Shown: positions 36,601-45,368, counted from the first letter of the stretch. The stretch: DNA of 58,021 nucleotides from RGIG1959 sp964564305 (GCA_964564305.1 CAZMAM010000005.1:1-58021); one strand, 5' to 3'. Translations and numbers: made by a program. The notes: generated by a model not told the origin, from the sequence alone.

Positions 36601-37179
36601 ATCTCTCAGATCTTCGTAATCCCAAACTTGGATTTTTTGAATCTCGTGAGAAGTACGGAACCCGTCAAAGAAATGCAAAAAAGGCACCCTGCCTTTAATG
36701 GTGGAAAGATGCGCTACCGCGCCCAAATCCATGACTTCCTGCACGCTGTCGGAGCACAGCATCGCGTACCCCGTTTGGCGGCAGGCGTATACGTCCGAAT
36801 GATCGCCGAAAATCGAAAGCGCATGGGAGGCCAGCGCTCTGGCGGAAACATGAATCACATTCGGCAGCAGTTCACCGGCAATTTTATACATATTGGGAAT
36901 CATCAGCAGCAGGCCCTGCGAGGCGGTATAAGTCGTGGTGAGCGCGCCCGCTTCCAAGGAACCGTGCACCGCTCCGGCGGCGCCGCCCTCAGACTGCATC
37001 TCCGCAATTTTCACCGGACGACCGAACAGATTTTTCTGCCCCTGAGAAGCCCACACATCCGTCACTTCCGCCATCACGGAAGAAGGCGTGATCGGATAGA
37101 TGGCAGCAACATCGGTAAACGCATACGATACATGCGCCGCCGCATTGTTGCCGTCCATGGTCTTGAATTTTCTTGCCAT
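33613..37179 (-). CDS. nifJ: Pyruvate:ferredoxin (flavodoxin) oxidoreductase
   Basis: An 1188-residue single-chain enzyme that oxidises pyruvate to acetyl-CoA and CO2 and reduces ferredoxin in anaerobes. Domain order is standard: pyruvate-binding domain (AAHVSYAFTDVAAIYPITPSS), transketolase-like C domain, gamma domain (KFWGLGSDGTVGANKNSIKII), two 4Fe-4S clusters (CIQCNFCSMVCP ~698; CTGCGSCANVCP ~751), and the thiamine diphosphate domain (FSGACAGCGETPYAKL, NATGCSSIWGGSAP, GDGWSYDIGFGGLDH). The ATG at 37179 follows AAAGGAGG. It has its own strong promoter and a leader of about 110 nt. Confidence 0.98.
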   Translation of the reverse strand: MARKFKTMDGNNAAAHVSYAFTDVAAIYPITPSSVMAEVTDVWASQGQKNLFGRPVKIAEMQSEGGAAGAVHGSLEAGALTTTYTASQGLLLMIPNMYKIAGELLPNVIHVSARALASHALSIFGDHSDVYACRQTGYAMLCSDSVQEVMDLGAVAHLSTIKGRVPFLHFFDGFRTSHEIQKIQVWDYEDLRDLVDMDAVQAFRDRALNPDHPVQRGTAQNPDIFFQAREACNSYYNAMPDIVEDYMNRINKKIGTKYKLFNYYGARDAKHVIIAMGSVNETIEEVVDYLNASGEKVGLIKVHLYRPFSAKHLLSALPSTVEKISVLDRTKEPGSVGEPLYLDVAASLAGSKFAGVPIYSGRYGLGSKDTTPGQIVAVYRNMQTARGKKRFTIGIDDDVTKLSLKVKEDPDTTPKGTRSCKFWGLGSDGTVGANKNSIKIIGDHTNMYAQGYFSYDSKKSGGITVSHLRFGRKPIKSTYLINKADFVACHNPSYVDKYDMVSDIKPGGTFLLNCSWTDKELSEHLPAEMKRTIAKNNISLYTLDATHLAKDLGLGNRTNTLLQAAFFKLAKVIPTADAVRYMKEAATRSYSKKGEAVVKMNHDAIETGVREVRKVEVPKEWAHAADNAVAKEASGGRPEIKEYVDNIMVPVNAQKGDALPVSAFVNTADGTFPPGSSAYEKRGIAVDVPVWVKENCIQCNFCSMVCPHAAIRPAVMSGEEAEAAPAAQDHKPATGLPGMEFAVTVSVLDCTGCGSCANVCPGMKGNKALVMKPLEEQLQKEDGFLYGISLPQKPQVAEKFKETTVKGSQFKQPLLEFSGACAGCGETPYAKLATQLFGDRMYIANATGCSSIWGGSAPSTPYTVNAEGKGPAWANSLFEDNAEYGYGMFLGVTARRNRLADLMQIFAGDDRTAKFGLKDAAAEWLDAKDDAEGSKAASAKVIKALTEASEQCHCELKPLIEEALKAKDMLVKKSFWMMGGDGWSYDIGFGGLDHVLASGEDVNVLVFDTEVYSNTGGQASKATPIGSVAQFAAAGKSVKKKDLGAIAMSYGYVYVAQVAMGADMNQCLKAFHEAESYHGPSLIICYAPCINHGIKGGMGISMTEEKKAVEAGYWHLYRFDPRKDNAFSLDSKEPSASYHDFIMGEVRYNSLTRSFPDRAKELFAQAEEGAKNRYDHLLRLGELYSKSK

Positions 37180-37216
37180 AAACCCGGTATCCTCCTTTAA
37201 TAAAAATATCCGTCAA

Positions 37217-37257
37217 GACAATACCGCTCATCCACGGTATATTCTTGCGATATTGTC
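37217..37257. repeat. Small inverted repeat in the nifJ leader
   Basis: GACAATACCGC and GCGATATTGTC pair with one mismatch across 19 nt. The sequence resembles the GGCAATACCGC ends of the dispersed repeat, but the first bases differ, so the relationship is uncertain. Confidence 0.4.
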
Positions 37258-37295
37258 ATCACCCGTTGTGAAAGGCAACGCCTTTCGATGCTTTT

Positions 37296-37324
37296 ATCAT
37301 ATCACTTTTTTTGAACCGTGTAAA
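37296..37324 (-). promoter_or_regulatory. Promoter of nifJ
   Basis: Minus strand: TTTACA, 17 bases, TATGAT. The predicted transcript starts near 37289 and has a leader of about 110 nt. Confidence 0.7.
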
Positions 37325-37412
37325 GAGTAAAAGCCCCGACCAACGCGAAAATCGCTTAGGTTAGCCCAGTACCCCGCGCGCGGAAATTTTTGCACATAAT
37401 ATCTTTAAACAA

Positions 37413-37435
37413 GGCGCAAATCAATAATCTGCGCC
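37413..37435 (-). terminator. Possible terminator of trpS
   Basis: On the minus strand GGCGCA pairs with TGCGCC across an 11-nt loop and is followed by TTGTTT, about 25 bases after the trpS stop codon. Confidence 0.45.
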
Positions 37436-37460
37436 GAAATACTCCGTTTCCGCGTAGGGA

Positions 37461-38468
37461 TTAAATCAGCACAAAGCCCATCTTCTTTTTGACTTTATTC
37501 AAAGTGCGGGTCGCGACCTGCGCCGCGCGGCAGGCGCCCTGACGCATCAGTTCTTCCAACTGAGCCTTATCGCCCAAGTAATCGGACAGTTTGTGCTGAA
37601 TCGGCGTGAGGGTATCCGCCACCGCTTCACCGACGGCCAGCTTAAAATCGCCGTATCCCTTCCCCTCAAATTCCCGCTCGATTTCGGAAAACGGCCTTCC
37701 CGTAACGGCTGAATAAATCTCCATTAAGTTATTGACGCCCTCTTTTCCGGGAGCGTACCGCACCTCCGCCTCGCTGTCGGTGACCGCGCGGCGGAATTTG
37801 CGCATTATGGTATCTTTATCGTCTTTCAGAGAAATATAGGCGTTGATGTTTTCATCGGATTTGGACATTTTTTTTGCCGGATCCTGAAGAGAACGGATTC
37901 TGGCGCCGATTTTGTGGATATAGGGCTGCGGAAGCACAAACGTTTCTCCGAACCGGTTGTTGAACCGCTGAGCAATATCGCGGGTCAGTTCCACATGCTG
38001 CTTTTGATCCTCGCCTACGGGGACATAATCCGCCTGATACAGCAAAATATCCGCCGCCATCAAAACAGGGTAAGCAAAAAGACCCGCGTTGATATTATCC
38101 GTATGTTTTTGAGATTTATCCTTAAACTGCGTCATACGGGAAAGGTCCCCGAACTGAGTACCGCACGACAGAAGCCACGAAAGTTCCGCATGAGCGGATA
38201 CATGAGACTGGACAAACACGATATGACGCGTTGGATCGATTCCGACAGAGAGCAGCAACGCAAACGCCTCGTAAATCTGACGGCGAAGCTGCGCCGGATC
38301 TTGCCGCACGGTGACCGCATGCAAATCGGCAACGGCATAAATGCAATCGAAATCCTGTTGCATATCCACCCAGTGGCGAAGCGCGCCGAGGTAATTGCCG
38401 AGGGTCGGCACACCCGTCGGCTGAATAAAACTGAGCGACCGCTGTTTGCGGGCCGGCTGATCAGACAT
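37461..38468 (-). CDS. trpS: Tryptophanyl-tRNA synthetase
   Basis: A 335-residue class I aminoacyl-tRNA synthetase charging tRNA-Trp. The ATG at 38468 follows GGGAGGA and begins shortly before the SFIQPTGVPTLGNYLGALRHW segment (the HIGH-equivalent region). The KMSKS loop is AKKMSKSDEN. Length matches bacterial TrpRS. The leader of ~180 nt shows no T-box consensus, which is notable because clostridial trpS genes are often T-box regulated. It lies downstream of an aminotransferase gene on the same strand, separated by a half copy of the dispersed repeat. Confidence 0.97.
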   Translation of the reverse strand: MSDQPARKQRSLSFIQPTGVPTLGNYLGALRHWVDMQQDFDCIYAVADLHAVTVRQDPAQLRRQIYEAFALLLSVGIDPTRHIVFVQSHVSAHAELSWLLSCGTQFGDLSRMTQFKDKSQKHTDNINAGLFAYPVLMAADILLYQADYVPVGEDQKQHVELTRDIAQRFNNRFGETFVLPQPYIHKIGARIRSLQDPAKKMSKSDENINAYISLKDDKDTIMRKFRRAVTDSEAEVRYAPGKEGVNNLMEIYSAVTGRPFSEIEREFEGKGYGDFKLAVGEAVADTLTPIQHKLSDYLGDKAQLEELMRQGACRAAQVATRTLNKVKKKMGFVLI

Positions 38469-38571
38469 AAAACATTCCTCCCGGGGACAACAAGTTTGGC
38501 AAAACAAAACCCTGCGTACGATTTTTGTTCACTCCATTTGGGTTGTATTCGTCGGAGCGCATATTTATTAG

Positions 38572-38585
38572 GGCAATACCGCACA
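38572..38585. repeat. Dispersed repeat, half copy 6
   Basis: GGCAATACCGCACA, identical to the terminal repeat of the family, in the gap between the aminotransferase stop and trpS. No second end is evident. Confidence 0.5.
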
Positions 38586-38648
38586 CGAAAAAAATAAAGG
38601 CGTTCCAGACATGAAAGCGATGCGAAAACAGTCTCATTGTGCGCGGCA

Positions 38649-39845
38649 TCATGAGCGCAGCATATCATCGGCCAGGGCGCCGAGGCGCTGCATTCCGAGG
38701 CGCATCACCTCATCGGTGGGCGTAGAATAATTGACCCGAAAAGCGGCAAGCGCCTCGCCTTCCACCGCGAAAGCGGAACCGGGCACCACAGCCACTTTAT
38801 ATTTCCTGACCGCCCGCTCGCAAAATGCCGCGACATCCACTGATTCCGCAAGACGACACAGCACAAATAACCCGCCTTCTACCGGGGTATAAGAAATACC
38901 GGCGGGAACCAGATACGTATCAATAAGCGACATCATCAGCTGCGCCTTGCGGCGGTAAATATCCCGAATGCGGTTTAAATGGGCCTCGTAATCGTACTCG
39001 GTCATAAACGCGTGGCACACCATTTGGGCCCACAGATTGGTATGCACGTCTTCCCCCTGTTTGGCGACGGTCATTTTGGCAATCACGGGCCGGGGCCCTA
39101 CCGCATACCCCACACGCAACCCGCTGGACACGACTTTGGAAAAACTTCCGGCGTAAATGACTCTTCCCTCGGTATCCATCGATTTGAGGGAGGGCAAATC
39201 TTCGCCCGAAAAGCGCAAATCGCCATACGGGTTATCTTCCACTATGAGGATATGATACGCACAGGCGAGCGCGTACACTTCCCTGCGCTTTTTCAGGCTC
39301 ATGGTTACACCGCAAGGATTTTGAAAATTGGGAATCGTATATAAAAAACGGGCGTTCGGATGAGCGCGAAGCGCCTGTTCCAGCGCACCGGTATCGATTC
39401 CGTCCGCGCACATCGGCACACCGACCGGACGAATGCCTAAGGAGCGAAAACCGTTGAGCGAACCGATAAAACTGGGGCTCTCAGAAATGATGACATCTCC
39501 CGGATCGCAAAGCGATTTTGCCGCCAGTTCCATCACCTGCTGCGCGCCGGACGTGATGATGATTTGATCCCCTTCGGCGCCGATGCCGTATTTTTGCCGC
39601 AAATACCCCTGCAAATAATCCCGAAGCGGCTGATACCCTTCCGTCGCGCCGTATTGCAGGACTTCCGTCGGGCGTTCCCGCAGAATTTTCGCCGAAATTT
39701 CGGCAATCTCCTTCGCGGGAAAAGCTTCCGGCGCGGGATTTCCGGCGGAAAGGGCCGCCACCCCGGGAACGCTCGCATATTTTAAAATTTCCCGTATTGC
39801 GGACGGCTGCAAATCCTTCAGACCGGAAGAAAAGTGATACTCCAT
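38649..39845 (-). CDS. PLP-dependent aminotransferase, class I/II (LysN/MocR-type fold)
   Basis: A 398-residue cytosolic enzyme. It begins with FSSGLKDLQPSAIREILKY and ISLSAGNPAPEAFP-like text, typical of the 2-aminoadipate/multisubstrate aminotransferase subgroup. The PLP lysine is in YAGSFSKVVSSGLRVGYAVGP; TIPNFQNPCGVTMS carries the cofactor-binding Asn-Pro. Substrate specificity cannot be read; 2-aminoadipate, aromatic or branched-chain amino acids are all known for the group. The start at 39845 has a weak ribosome site. It is transcribed from a promoter that overlaps the divergent gltX promoter. Confidence 0.9.
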   Translation of the reverse strand: MEYHFSSGLKDLQPSAIREILKYASVPGVAALSAGNPAPEAFPAKEIAEISAKILRERPTEVLQYGATEGYQPLRDYLQGYLRQKYGIGAEGDQIIITSGAQQVMELAAKSLCDPGDVIISESPSFIGSLNGFRSLGIRPVGVPMCADGIDTGALEQALRAHPNARFLYTIPNFQNPCGVTMSLKKRREVYALACAYHILIVEDNPYGDLRFSGEDLPSLKSMDTEGRVIYAGSFSKVVSSGLRVGYAVGPRPVIAKMTVAKQGEDVHTNLWAQMVCHAFMTEYDYEAHLNRIRDIYRRKAQLMMSLIDTYLVPAGISYTPVEGGLFVLCRLAESVDVAAFCERAVRKYKVAVVPGSAFAVEGEALAAFRVNYSTPTDEVMRLGMQRLGALADDMLRS

Positions 39846-39886
39846 GAAACAACCCGCTTTCCGAAAAAGTGGAAAAAACCTTTCTC

Positions 39887-39915
39887 AGTATAGCATTGGC
39901 AATTGACTTTTTCAA
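39887..39915 (-). promoter_or_regulatory. Promoter of the aminotransferase (and possibly trpS)
   Basis: Minus strand: TTGAAA, 17 bases, TATACT. Its -35 overlaps the -35 of the plus-strand gltX promoter inside the near-palindrome TTGACTTTTTCAAG. Confidence 0.7.
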
Positions 39916-39931
39916 GTGAAAAAAGTAAAAT
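39903..39931 (+). promoter_or_regulatory. Promoter of gltX-glnS
   Basis: TTGACT, 17 bases, TAAAAT. The leader to the start at 40053 is about 115 nt and contains a GGGAAAGC/GCTTTCCC hairpin (39942-39978) and a GCGCCG/CGGCGC hairpin further on. No T-box consensus is seen. Confidence 0.75.
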
Positions 39932-40052
39932 GAAACCATCGGGAAAGCCGCCCGTGAAGCGCGAATGGCCGCTTTCCCCAAAGATTACCGTGCACTACCC
40001 CGCGCCGTCATGTTTTTGTGGCGGCGCACCCAAACCGATTCGGAGGAATAGT

Positions 40053-41708
40053 ATGACCGCTTGGCAGGAATTGGCACAAATCATGTTTCCGGACACAGAA
40101 GGCACGCCGGAACAGTTGGAAAAGCGTTATCCGCCCCGAAATCTTCCCGAGGGAGCGAGAGTCACCCGGGTGGCGCCCAGCCCAACCGGATTTTTGCACT
40201 TAGGGGTATTTTTTACCGCTATGATTAACCGAACCGTCGCCACCCAAAGCCACGGCGTATTTTATTTTCGCTTGGAAGATACCGATAAAAAACGGGAAGT
40301 GGCCGGCGGCGCGGACGATATTCTACGCGGATTTACCGATTTCGGGCTGCCCATCGATGAGGGATTTACCGCGCCCGGAAAAGTTTCGGGCGAATACGGG
40401 CCCTACCGACAATCCGAAAGGCGGGATATTTACCGCGTATACGCCAAAGATCTGGTTGCCAAAGGGCTTGCGTATCCATGCTTTTGCACGGAAGAACAGC
40501 GGGAACGTTCCAGAGCCGATCAGGAAGCGAAAAAGCTGCGCACAGGGTATTACGGGCCGTTTGCCGTGTGCCGCGCCATCACGCCTCAAGATGCCATATC
40601 CCGCATACAAAACGGGGAGCCATATGTGGTGCGGCTGCGCTCGTTTGGTAATGAGAATCACCGAATCGTATTCACCGATCTTATCAAGGGCGCCATCAAG
40701 ATGCCGGAAAACGACGAGGATATCGTTCTGCTCAAATCCGACGGCATACCGACATATCACTTTGCCCACGCGATAGACGATCACCTGATGCGCACCACGC
40801 TGGTCATACGCGGCGACGAGTGGATTTCCTCGGTTCCGAAACACCTGCAGCTTTTTTCAACACTCGGGTTCAAGCCGCCGAAATACGCCCATGTCGCCCC
40901 CCTGATGAAAGAGGAAGACGGCAAAAAGCGCAAACTTTCCAAGCGTAAAGACCGGGAGGCCGCCATGCGGTATTACGCCGCTGCGGGATATCCGAAAGAC
41001 AGCGTTGCGGAATATCTGATGACGGTCGCCAACAGCGATTTTGAGAACTGGCGGCGCGGAAACCCGGATGCTCCGAGAGAGCAATTCCCTTTTTCACTGA
41101 AAAAGATGAGCGTTTCCGGCGCGCTGTTTGATCTGAACAAGCTCAACGATGTCAGCAAAAATGTCATCGCCCGCATGTCCGCCGAGGAAGTTACCCAATC
41201 CGTCATAGCGTGGGCAAAAACCAACGACGATGCCTTTTACAAAAAGCTTTGCGCCGATACGGATTTTGCCCGGGGTATTTTTGCCATCGACCGGGGTTCC
41301 AACAAACCGCGCAAGGACATGGCCAAATGGAGCGACGCGCCGGAATACGCGGCATACTTTTTTGCGGACGGCCCCGATCCCGATTGGGAACTTCCGGAGA
41401 ATATTTCCCCGCAGGACGCTGTCGCCATACTCCGGGCATACCGGGAAAATTATGACCCGAACGACGGCAAAGACGCGTGGTTTGCGCGAATCAAGGCGAT
41501 GTGCCCCGCGCTGGGGTTCTGCCCGGAAGTAAAAGAATACAAGAAAAACAGCGAAGGGTACAAAGGACACGCGGGCGATGTCAGTACCGTTTTGCGCCTT
41601 GCGGTAACCGGCCGGCGCAATACGCCGGATTTGTGGGCGATCATGCGGCTGCTCGGGGAACAAACCGTTAAAGAGCGCCTGAACACCGCGATACAGAAGC
41701 TGTCCTGA
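40053..41708 (+). CDS. gltX: Glutamyl-tRNA synthetase
   Basis: A 551-residue class I synthetase. The ATG at 40053 follows CGGAGGAA; an upstream in-frame ATG lies at or before the transcript start and is unlikely. The active-site motif is APSPTGFLHLG and the KMSKS-type loop is KRKLSKRKD; FRLEDTDKKREV and a CFC pair (res ~155) are typical of GluRS. The protein is longer than the usual ~480 residues, with an N-terminal extension of about 30 residues before the catalytic core and a longer C-terminal part; this form occurs in some Clostridia. It forms an operon with glnS 15 bases downstream. Confidence 0.95.
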   Translation: MTAWQELAQIMFPDTEGTPEQLEKRYPPRNLPEGARVTRVAPSPTGFLHLGVFFTAMINRTVATQSHGVFYFRLEDTDKKREVAGGADDILRGFTDFGLPIDEGFTAPGKVSGEYGPYRQSERRDIYRVYAKDLVAKGLAYPCFCTEEQRERSRADQEAKKLRTGYYGPFAVCRAITPQDAISRIQNGEPYVVRLRSFGNENHRIVFTDLIKGAIKMPENDEDIVLLKSDGIPTYHFAHAIDDHLMRTTLVIRGDEWISSVPKHLQLFSTLGFKPPKYAHVAPLMKEEDGKKRKLSKRKDREAAMRYYAAAGYPKDSVAEYLMTVANSDFENWRRGNPDAPREQFPFSLKKMSVSGALFDLNKLNDVSKNVIARMSAEEVTQSVIAWAKTNDDAFYKKLCADTDFARGIFAIDRGSNKPRKDMAKWSDAPEYAAYFFADGPDPDWELPENISPQDAVAILRAYRENYDPNDGKDAWFARIKAMCPALGFCPEVKEYKKNSEGYKGHAGDVSTVLRLAVTGRRNTPDLWAIMRLLGEQTVKERLNTAIQKLS

Positions 41709-41723
41709 AGGAGGAAAAAACCG

Positions 41724-43394
41724 TTGTCGGAAAGCAATTTTATCTGCGATATTATCGATGAAGAACTCAAGGAAGGCGGAAGATGCCACGGGAAAACCGT
41801 TGTCACCCGATTTCCCCCGGAGCCCAACGGCTACTTACATATTGGCCATGTGAAAGCCATGTGCATCAATTTCGGCATTGCCGAAAAATACGGCGGAGAG
41901 TGCCACTTGCGCATGGACGACACCAACCCCGAAAAAGAGGACGAAGAATATGTGGAGGCCATCAAAGAGGATATCCGCTGGATGGGATACGACTGGGGCA
42001 CACACTTCACCTACGCATCCGATTTTTTCGATCAAATGGCGCATCTGGCGGAAGGATTAATCCGAAAGGGACTTGCGTATGTCTGTGAACTGACCCCGGA
42101 ACAGGTGAAAGAAAACCGAGGGGATCTGACCCATCCCGCCGTGAGCCCTTACCGCGACCGGCCCATAGAAGAAAGCCTCGATCTCTTTTCGCGCATGATG
42201 GCGGGCGAATTTCCGGACGGCGCGATGACCCTGCGCGCAAAAATCGATTTGGCCAGTGGCAATTTCAATATGCGTGATCCGGTGCTGTACCGCATCAATC
42301 ATGCCCGCCACCACCGGCAGGGAGACAAATGGTGCGTGTACCCGATGTACGATTTTGCCCACCCGATAGAGGATATGCTGGAAGGCGTCACCCATTCGCT
42401 GTGCTCACTGGAATTTGAAAACCACCGCCCGCTGTACGACTGGGTGCGGGATAATGTCGAACTGAAAGCCTCCCCTCGCCAGATTGAATTTGCCCGGCTG
42501 GGAATCAATTACACGGTGATGTCCAAACGCAAATTGCGCAAATTGGTGGAGGACGGCATTGTCTGCGGCTGGGACGATCCGCGTATGCCAACTTTGCGGG
42601 GATTGCGCCGCAGGGGATACACACCCGCCGCCATTCGCGATTTTATCGATCGGGTCGGGGTCGCCAAAGTGCCCAACACGGTGGAATACGCCTTGCTGGA
42701 GGCTTGCCTGCGCGAAGACCTCAACGCCCACGCCATTCGCGCCATGGCGGTTTTGCACCCGCTGAAACTCACCGTCACCAATTATCCGGATGGCAAGCGG
42801 GAAACATTCGAGACGGAAAACAATCCTTTGGACGAAACCGCCGGCACACGGGAAGTCCCGTTTTCCAAACATCTGTTCATTGAGCGGGACGATTTTCTGC
42901 AAACGCCCGTCAAAGGGTACCGGAGATTTACCCCCGGCGCGGAAGTTCGGCTGAAATCCGCCTATATTGTAAAATGCACCGGATTTACCACGGATGAACA
43001 GGGAAATGTGACGGAAATCTTTGGGGAATACGATCCTCAAAGCCGGGGCGGAAACGCCGCCGACGGCCGAAAAGTGCGCGGGACCGTACAGTGGGTAGAC
43101 GAAGAAACCTCCGTGGAAGCGGAAGTACGACTGTACGATTCTCTGTTCAGCGACCCGGATCCCGATAGCGCAGACAAGAATTTTCTGGACTGCCTTTCCC
43201 CTTCATCGCTGGAAATTCTGCGCGGATGCCGGATTGAGCAATCGCTCAAAAACGCCGCCGCGGGCACGCCGTACCAATTTATGCGACTCGGGTACTTTGT
43301 GGCGGACAGTGCGGATCATTCGCCGGATTACCCGGTGTTTAACCGCAGCGTCGGCCTAAAAGACGGATTTAAACCGCAACCGCAAAACCGGTAA
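41724..43394 (+). CDS. glnS: Glutaminyl-tRNA synthetase
   Basis: A 556-residue class I synthetase that charges tRNA-Gln directly. The start is TTG at 41724, correctly spaced after AAGGAGG. The core has RFPPEPNGYLHIGHVKAMCINFG and LRMDDTNPEKEDEEYVEAI, with the KMSKS-type VMSKRKL. The C-terminal beta-barrel anticodon domain is complete. Most Firmicutes make Gln-tRNA by the GatCAB route; a GlnRS here suggests acquisition and possibly replacement of that pathway. It is cotranscribed with gltX and followed by a strong terminator. Confidence 0.97.
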   Translation: MSESNFICDIIDEELKEGGRCHGKTVVTRFPPEPNGYLHIGHVKAMCINFGIAEKYGGECHLRMDDTNPEKEDEEYVEAIKEDIRWMGYDWGTHFTYASDFFDQMAHLAEGLIRKGLAYVCELTPEQVKENRGDLTHPAVSPYRDRPIEESLDLFSRMMAGEFPDGAMTLRAKIDLASGNFNMRDPVLYRINHARHHRQGDKWCVYPMYDFAHPIEDMLEGVTHSLCSLEFENHRPLYDWVRDNVELKASPRQIEFARLGINYTVMSKRKLRKLVEDGIVCGWDDPRMPTLRGLRRRGYTPAAIRDFIDRVGVAKVPNTVEYALLEACLREDLNAHAIRAMAVLHPLKLTVTNYPDGKRETFETENNPLDETAGTREVPFSKHLFIERDDFLQTPVKGYRRFTPGAEVRLKSAYIVKCTGFTTDEQGNVTEIFGEYDPQSRGGNAADGRKVRGTVQWVDEETSVEAEVRLYDSLFSDPDPDSADKNFLDCLSPSSLEILRGCRIEQSLKNAAAGTPYQFMRLGYFVADSADHSPDYPVFNRSVGLKDGFKPQPQNR

Positions 43395-43445
43395 AATATG
43401 CCTGACGCAAATCGGGCAAATCTCCTCCCCTTTAGTTAATGCAGC

Positions 43446-43478
43446 AAACCCCCGTGCCGAGTACCGGCACGGGGGTTT
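43446..43478. terminator. Bidirectional terminator between glnS and rqcH
   Basis: A perfect 14-bp inverted repeat, AAACCCCCGTGCCG and its complement, around a 5-nt loop. It serves the convergent gltX-glnS and rqcH transcripts. Confidence 0.85.
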
Positions 43479-43586
43479 CGGGTTTTGCGCGTTCAAAAAA
43501 GTAAAGGCGTCTTGGCATTTTGCCCACAATCAAGCGGTCAAGCGTAAAATCGAGACAAACAGGTAATACAAATCGGTTCAAACCCA

Positions 43587-45368
43587 TTACGGCTTCGGTT
43601 CGGTTTCGGCAGCCGCACGCAAGCGATTGGCCAGCGCCTCATCCGGAACGACAAACAACGTACGCTGATGGTCATAAATGACCATGCCCGGCCTTGCGCC
43701 GGACGGTTTATGCACATACCGGGCCAATGTGTAATCCACCGGGACACGGGACGAAGCTGCCGCTTTGGAATAAGTGGCGGCGAGCACCGCCGCCTGATGC
43801 AGGGTTTCATCGGCAATCCCGTTTCCGCCCAGGCGAACGATGACATGCGCACCGGGAATGTCTTTCGTGTGCAGCCAAATATCGCTGCCCTTGGCCGTTT
43901 TCAGCGTCAGGGCATCGTTTTGCACATTGTTGCGCCCCACCAAAATCAAAGTCCCGTCCGAAGCGAGAAAGCGCATGGGCGCAAGCGGCAAAGGGGCTTT
44001 GGCGCCCGGAGCGGATGTGCGAATATATCCGCCTTGCGCGAGTTCCCGGCGGATTTCATTCATTTCCTCCGTTGTCTGCGCACGGGAGAGAGCATCCAAT
44101 ACCGAATCGAGATACCGCTGCTCCTCTTCTCCCGCGCGGATTTGCTCCGTGAGTTTTTGCTGCGCGACAGCGGCCTTTCGGTAGGCTTTGTAATAACACT
44201 GCGCGTTTCGGGAAGCGCTGAGCGCCGGATCCAAAGGCACGGTGACACGCTCTCCCTGCGGGTCGTAATAATTCACCAGATCGGCGCTCTCGGCGCCGGG
44301 GGGAATGCTCTGCCCGGCACCGATCAGCAAGTCCCCGTACAGCCGGTAGGTATCCCGCTTGCCGGACGCAGCCAGTTCCTCCCGCTGCCGCTGTAATTTG
44401 CGCTCCACGCGGGCGGACGCGGTGACCAGAACTTTGAGAATATCCCGGCTGCGCCGACGCAGACGTTCCACGCGATCCTGTTGTGCGTAAAACGCCTCGA
44501 CCAAAGCGGAAAAATCGGGCATTTCGTACGCGATCGCCGAAAGCCCGTATTGCGTGATAACGGTGTATGCCATCGCCAGCGGATTGCCGCGTGTATCCCG
44601 CAGCAATACCGGCTGCCGCCGCTCGCCCGTGCGCAGCGTTTCGGCAAAACGGTCGATAAAAAAAGCAGTTCTCTCCCACTGTTCCTCATTCATGGATTCA
44701 CAGGGTAAACTCTTTCCGCGAAGCGCCAAATGCGCGATTTCCCGGCAGTACAAAGGCGAAAATCCCTGCGTCACTTTCAAAAGCGCATCGGAAAGCTCTC
44801 CTCCGCGCCGCCTTGCGGCATCGGCAACCGTGCGCCCATCCGCCTCAAGCGGGGAAAGTCTTTCGGGAAGCGGCGGCAGCGGCGTATAGGTAATCCCCGG
44901 TACCACGGGGCGCGCCGCGCAATCCGCCGCGTTCACCCGGTGAATGGCATCGGTCACTTTTCCGTTTGCCCCCACCAGCAAAATATTGCTGTTGCGCCCG
45001 GTCATCTCACAAATCAAGGAACAGACAACCGTATCGCCCAATTCATTCAAGCAGCGAAAATCAAGTGAGAGCACCCGTTCCAAGCCGTCTTGGCGAATGC
45101 CGGTGAGCACCCCTCCGGAAAGATGCTTGCGCAGCAGCATACAAAACATCGGCGGAGCGGGCGGATTTTCCAGCGGGCGGGATATAAAATGCACCCGAGG
45201 CGACTGCCCCTTGGCAGAAAAATACAGCTTTTTGGCGCCGCTTTTTCCGCGAAAATGTATGACCAGCTCATCCCGGGACGGCTGATAAATCTTATCCGCC
45301 CGAGCGCCGATTAAATCTTTGCGCAGCTCCTCCGCGAGGCAACGAAGCATTCCGCCATCCAACGCCAT
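43587..45368 (-). CDS. rqcH: Ribosome quality control protein RqcH (NFACT/Rqc2 homologue)
   Basis: A 593-residue protein that binds stalled 50S-peptidyl-tRNA complexes and adds alanine tails in bacteria. The start at 45368 gives MALDGGMLRCLAEEL, the canonical opening, with GGGG ten bases before. The N-terminal NFACT-N domain includes SLICEMTGRNSNILLV; a coiled-coil middle (~res 290-440) is followed by the NFACT-R domain with KGSDIWLHTKDIPGAHVIVR. Older names are FbpA or fibronectin-binding protein. A dispersed repeat lies immediately upstream and may carry its promoter. Confidence 0.96.
   Translation of the reverse strand: MALDGGMLRCLAEELRKDLIGARADKIYQPSRDELVIHFRGKSGAKKLYFSAKGQSPRVHFISRPLENPPAPPMFCMLLRKHLSGGVLTGIRQDGLERVLSLDFRCLNELGDTVVCSLICEMTGRNSNILLVGANGKVTDAIHRVNAADCAARPVVPGITYTPLPPLPERLSPLEADGRTVADAARRRGGELSDALLKVTQGFSPLYCREIAHLALRGKSLPCESMNEEQWERTAFFIDRFAETLRTGERRQPVLLRDTRGNPLAMAYTVITQYGLSAIAYEMPDFSALVEAFYAQQDRVERLRRRSRDILKVLVTASARVERKLQRQREELAASGKRDTYRLYGDLLIGAGQSIPPGAESADLVNYYDPQGERVTVPLDPALSASRNAQCYYKAYRKAAVAQQKLTEQIRAGEEEQRYLDSVLDALSRAQTTEEMNEIRRELAQGGYIRTSAPGAKAPLPLAPMRFLASDGTLILVGRNNVQNDALTLKTAKGSDIWLHTKDIPGAHVIVRLGGNGIADETLHQAAVLAATYSKAAASSRVPVDYTLARYVHKPSGARPGMVIYDHQRTLFVVPDEALANRLRAAAETEPKP

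Noticed and set aside
38469..38648. T-box leader for trpS
   Set aside because: The gap is short and no T-box consensus (GGGTGG-type) or specifier stem is visible.
39903..40052. Upstream ATG extension of gltX
   Set aside because: The predicted promoter overlaps this segment and the AGGAGG-type site is placed for the ATG at 40053, which also fits the GluRS N terminus.
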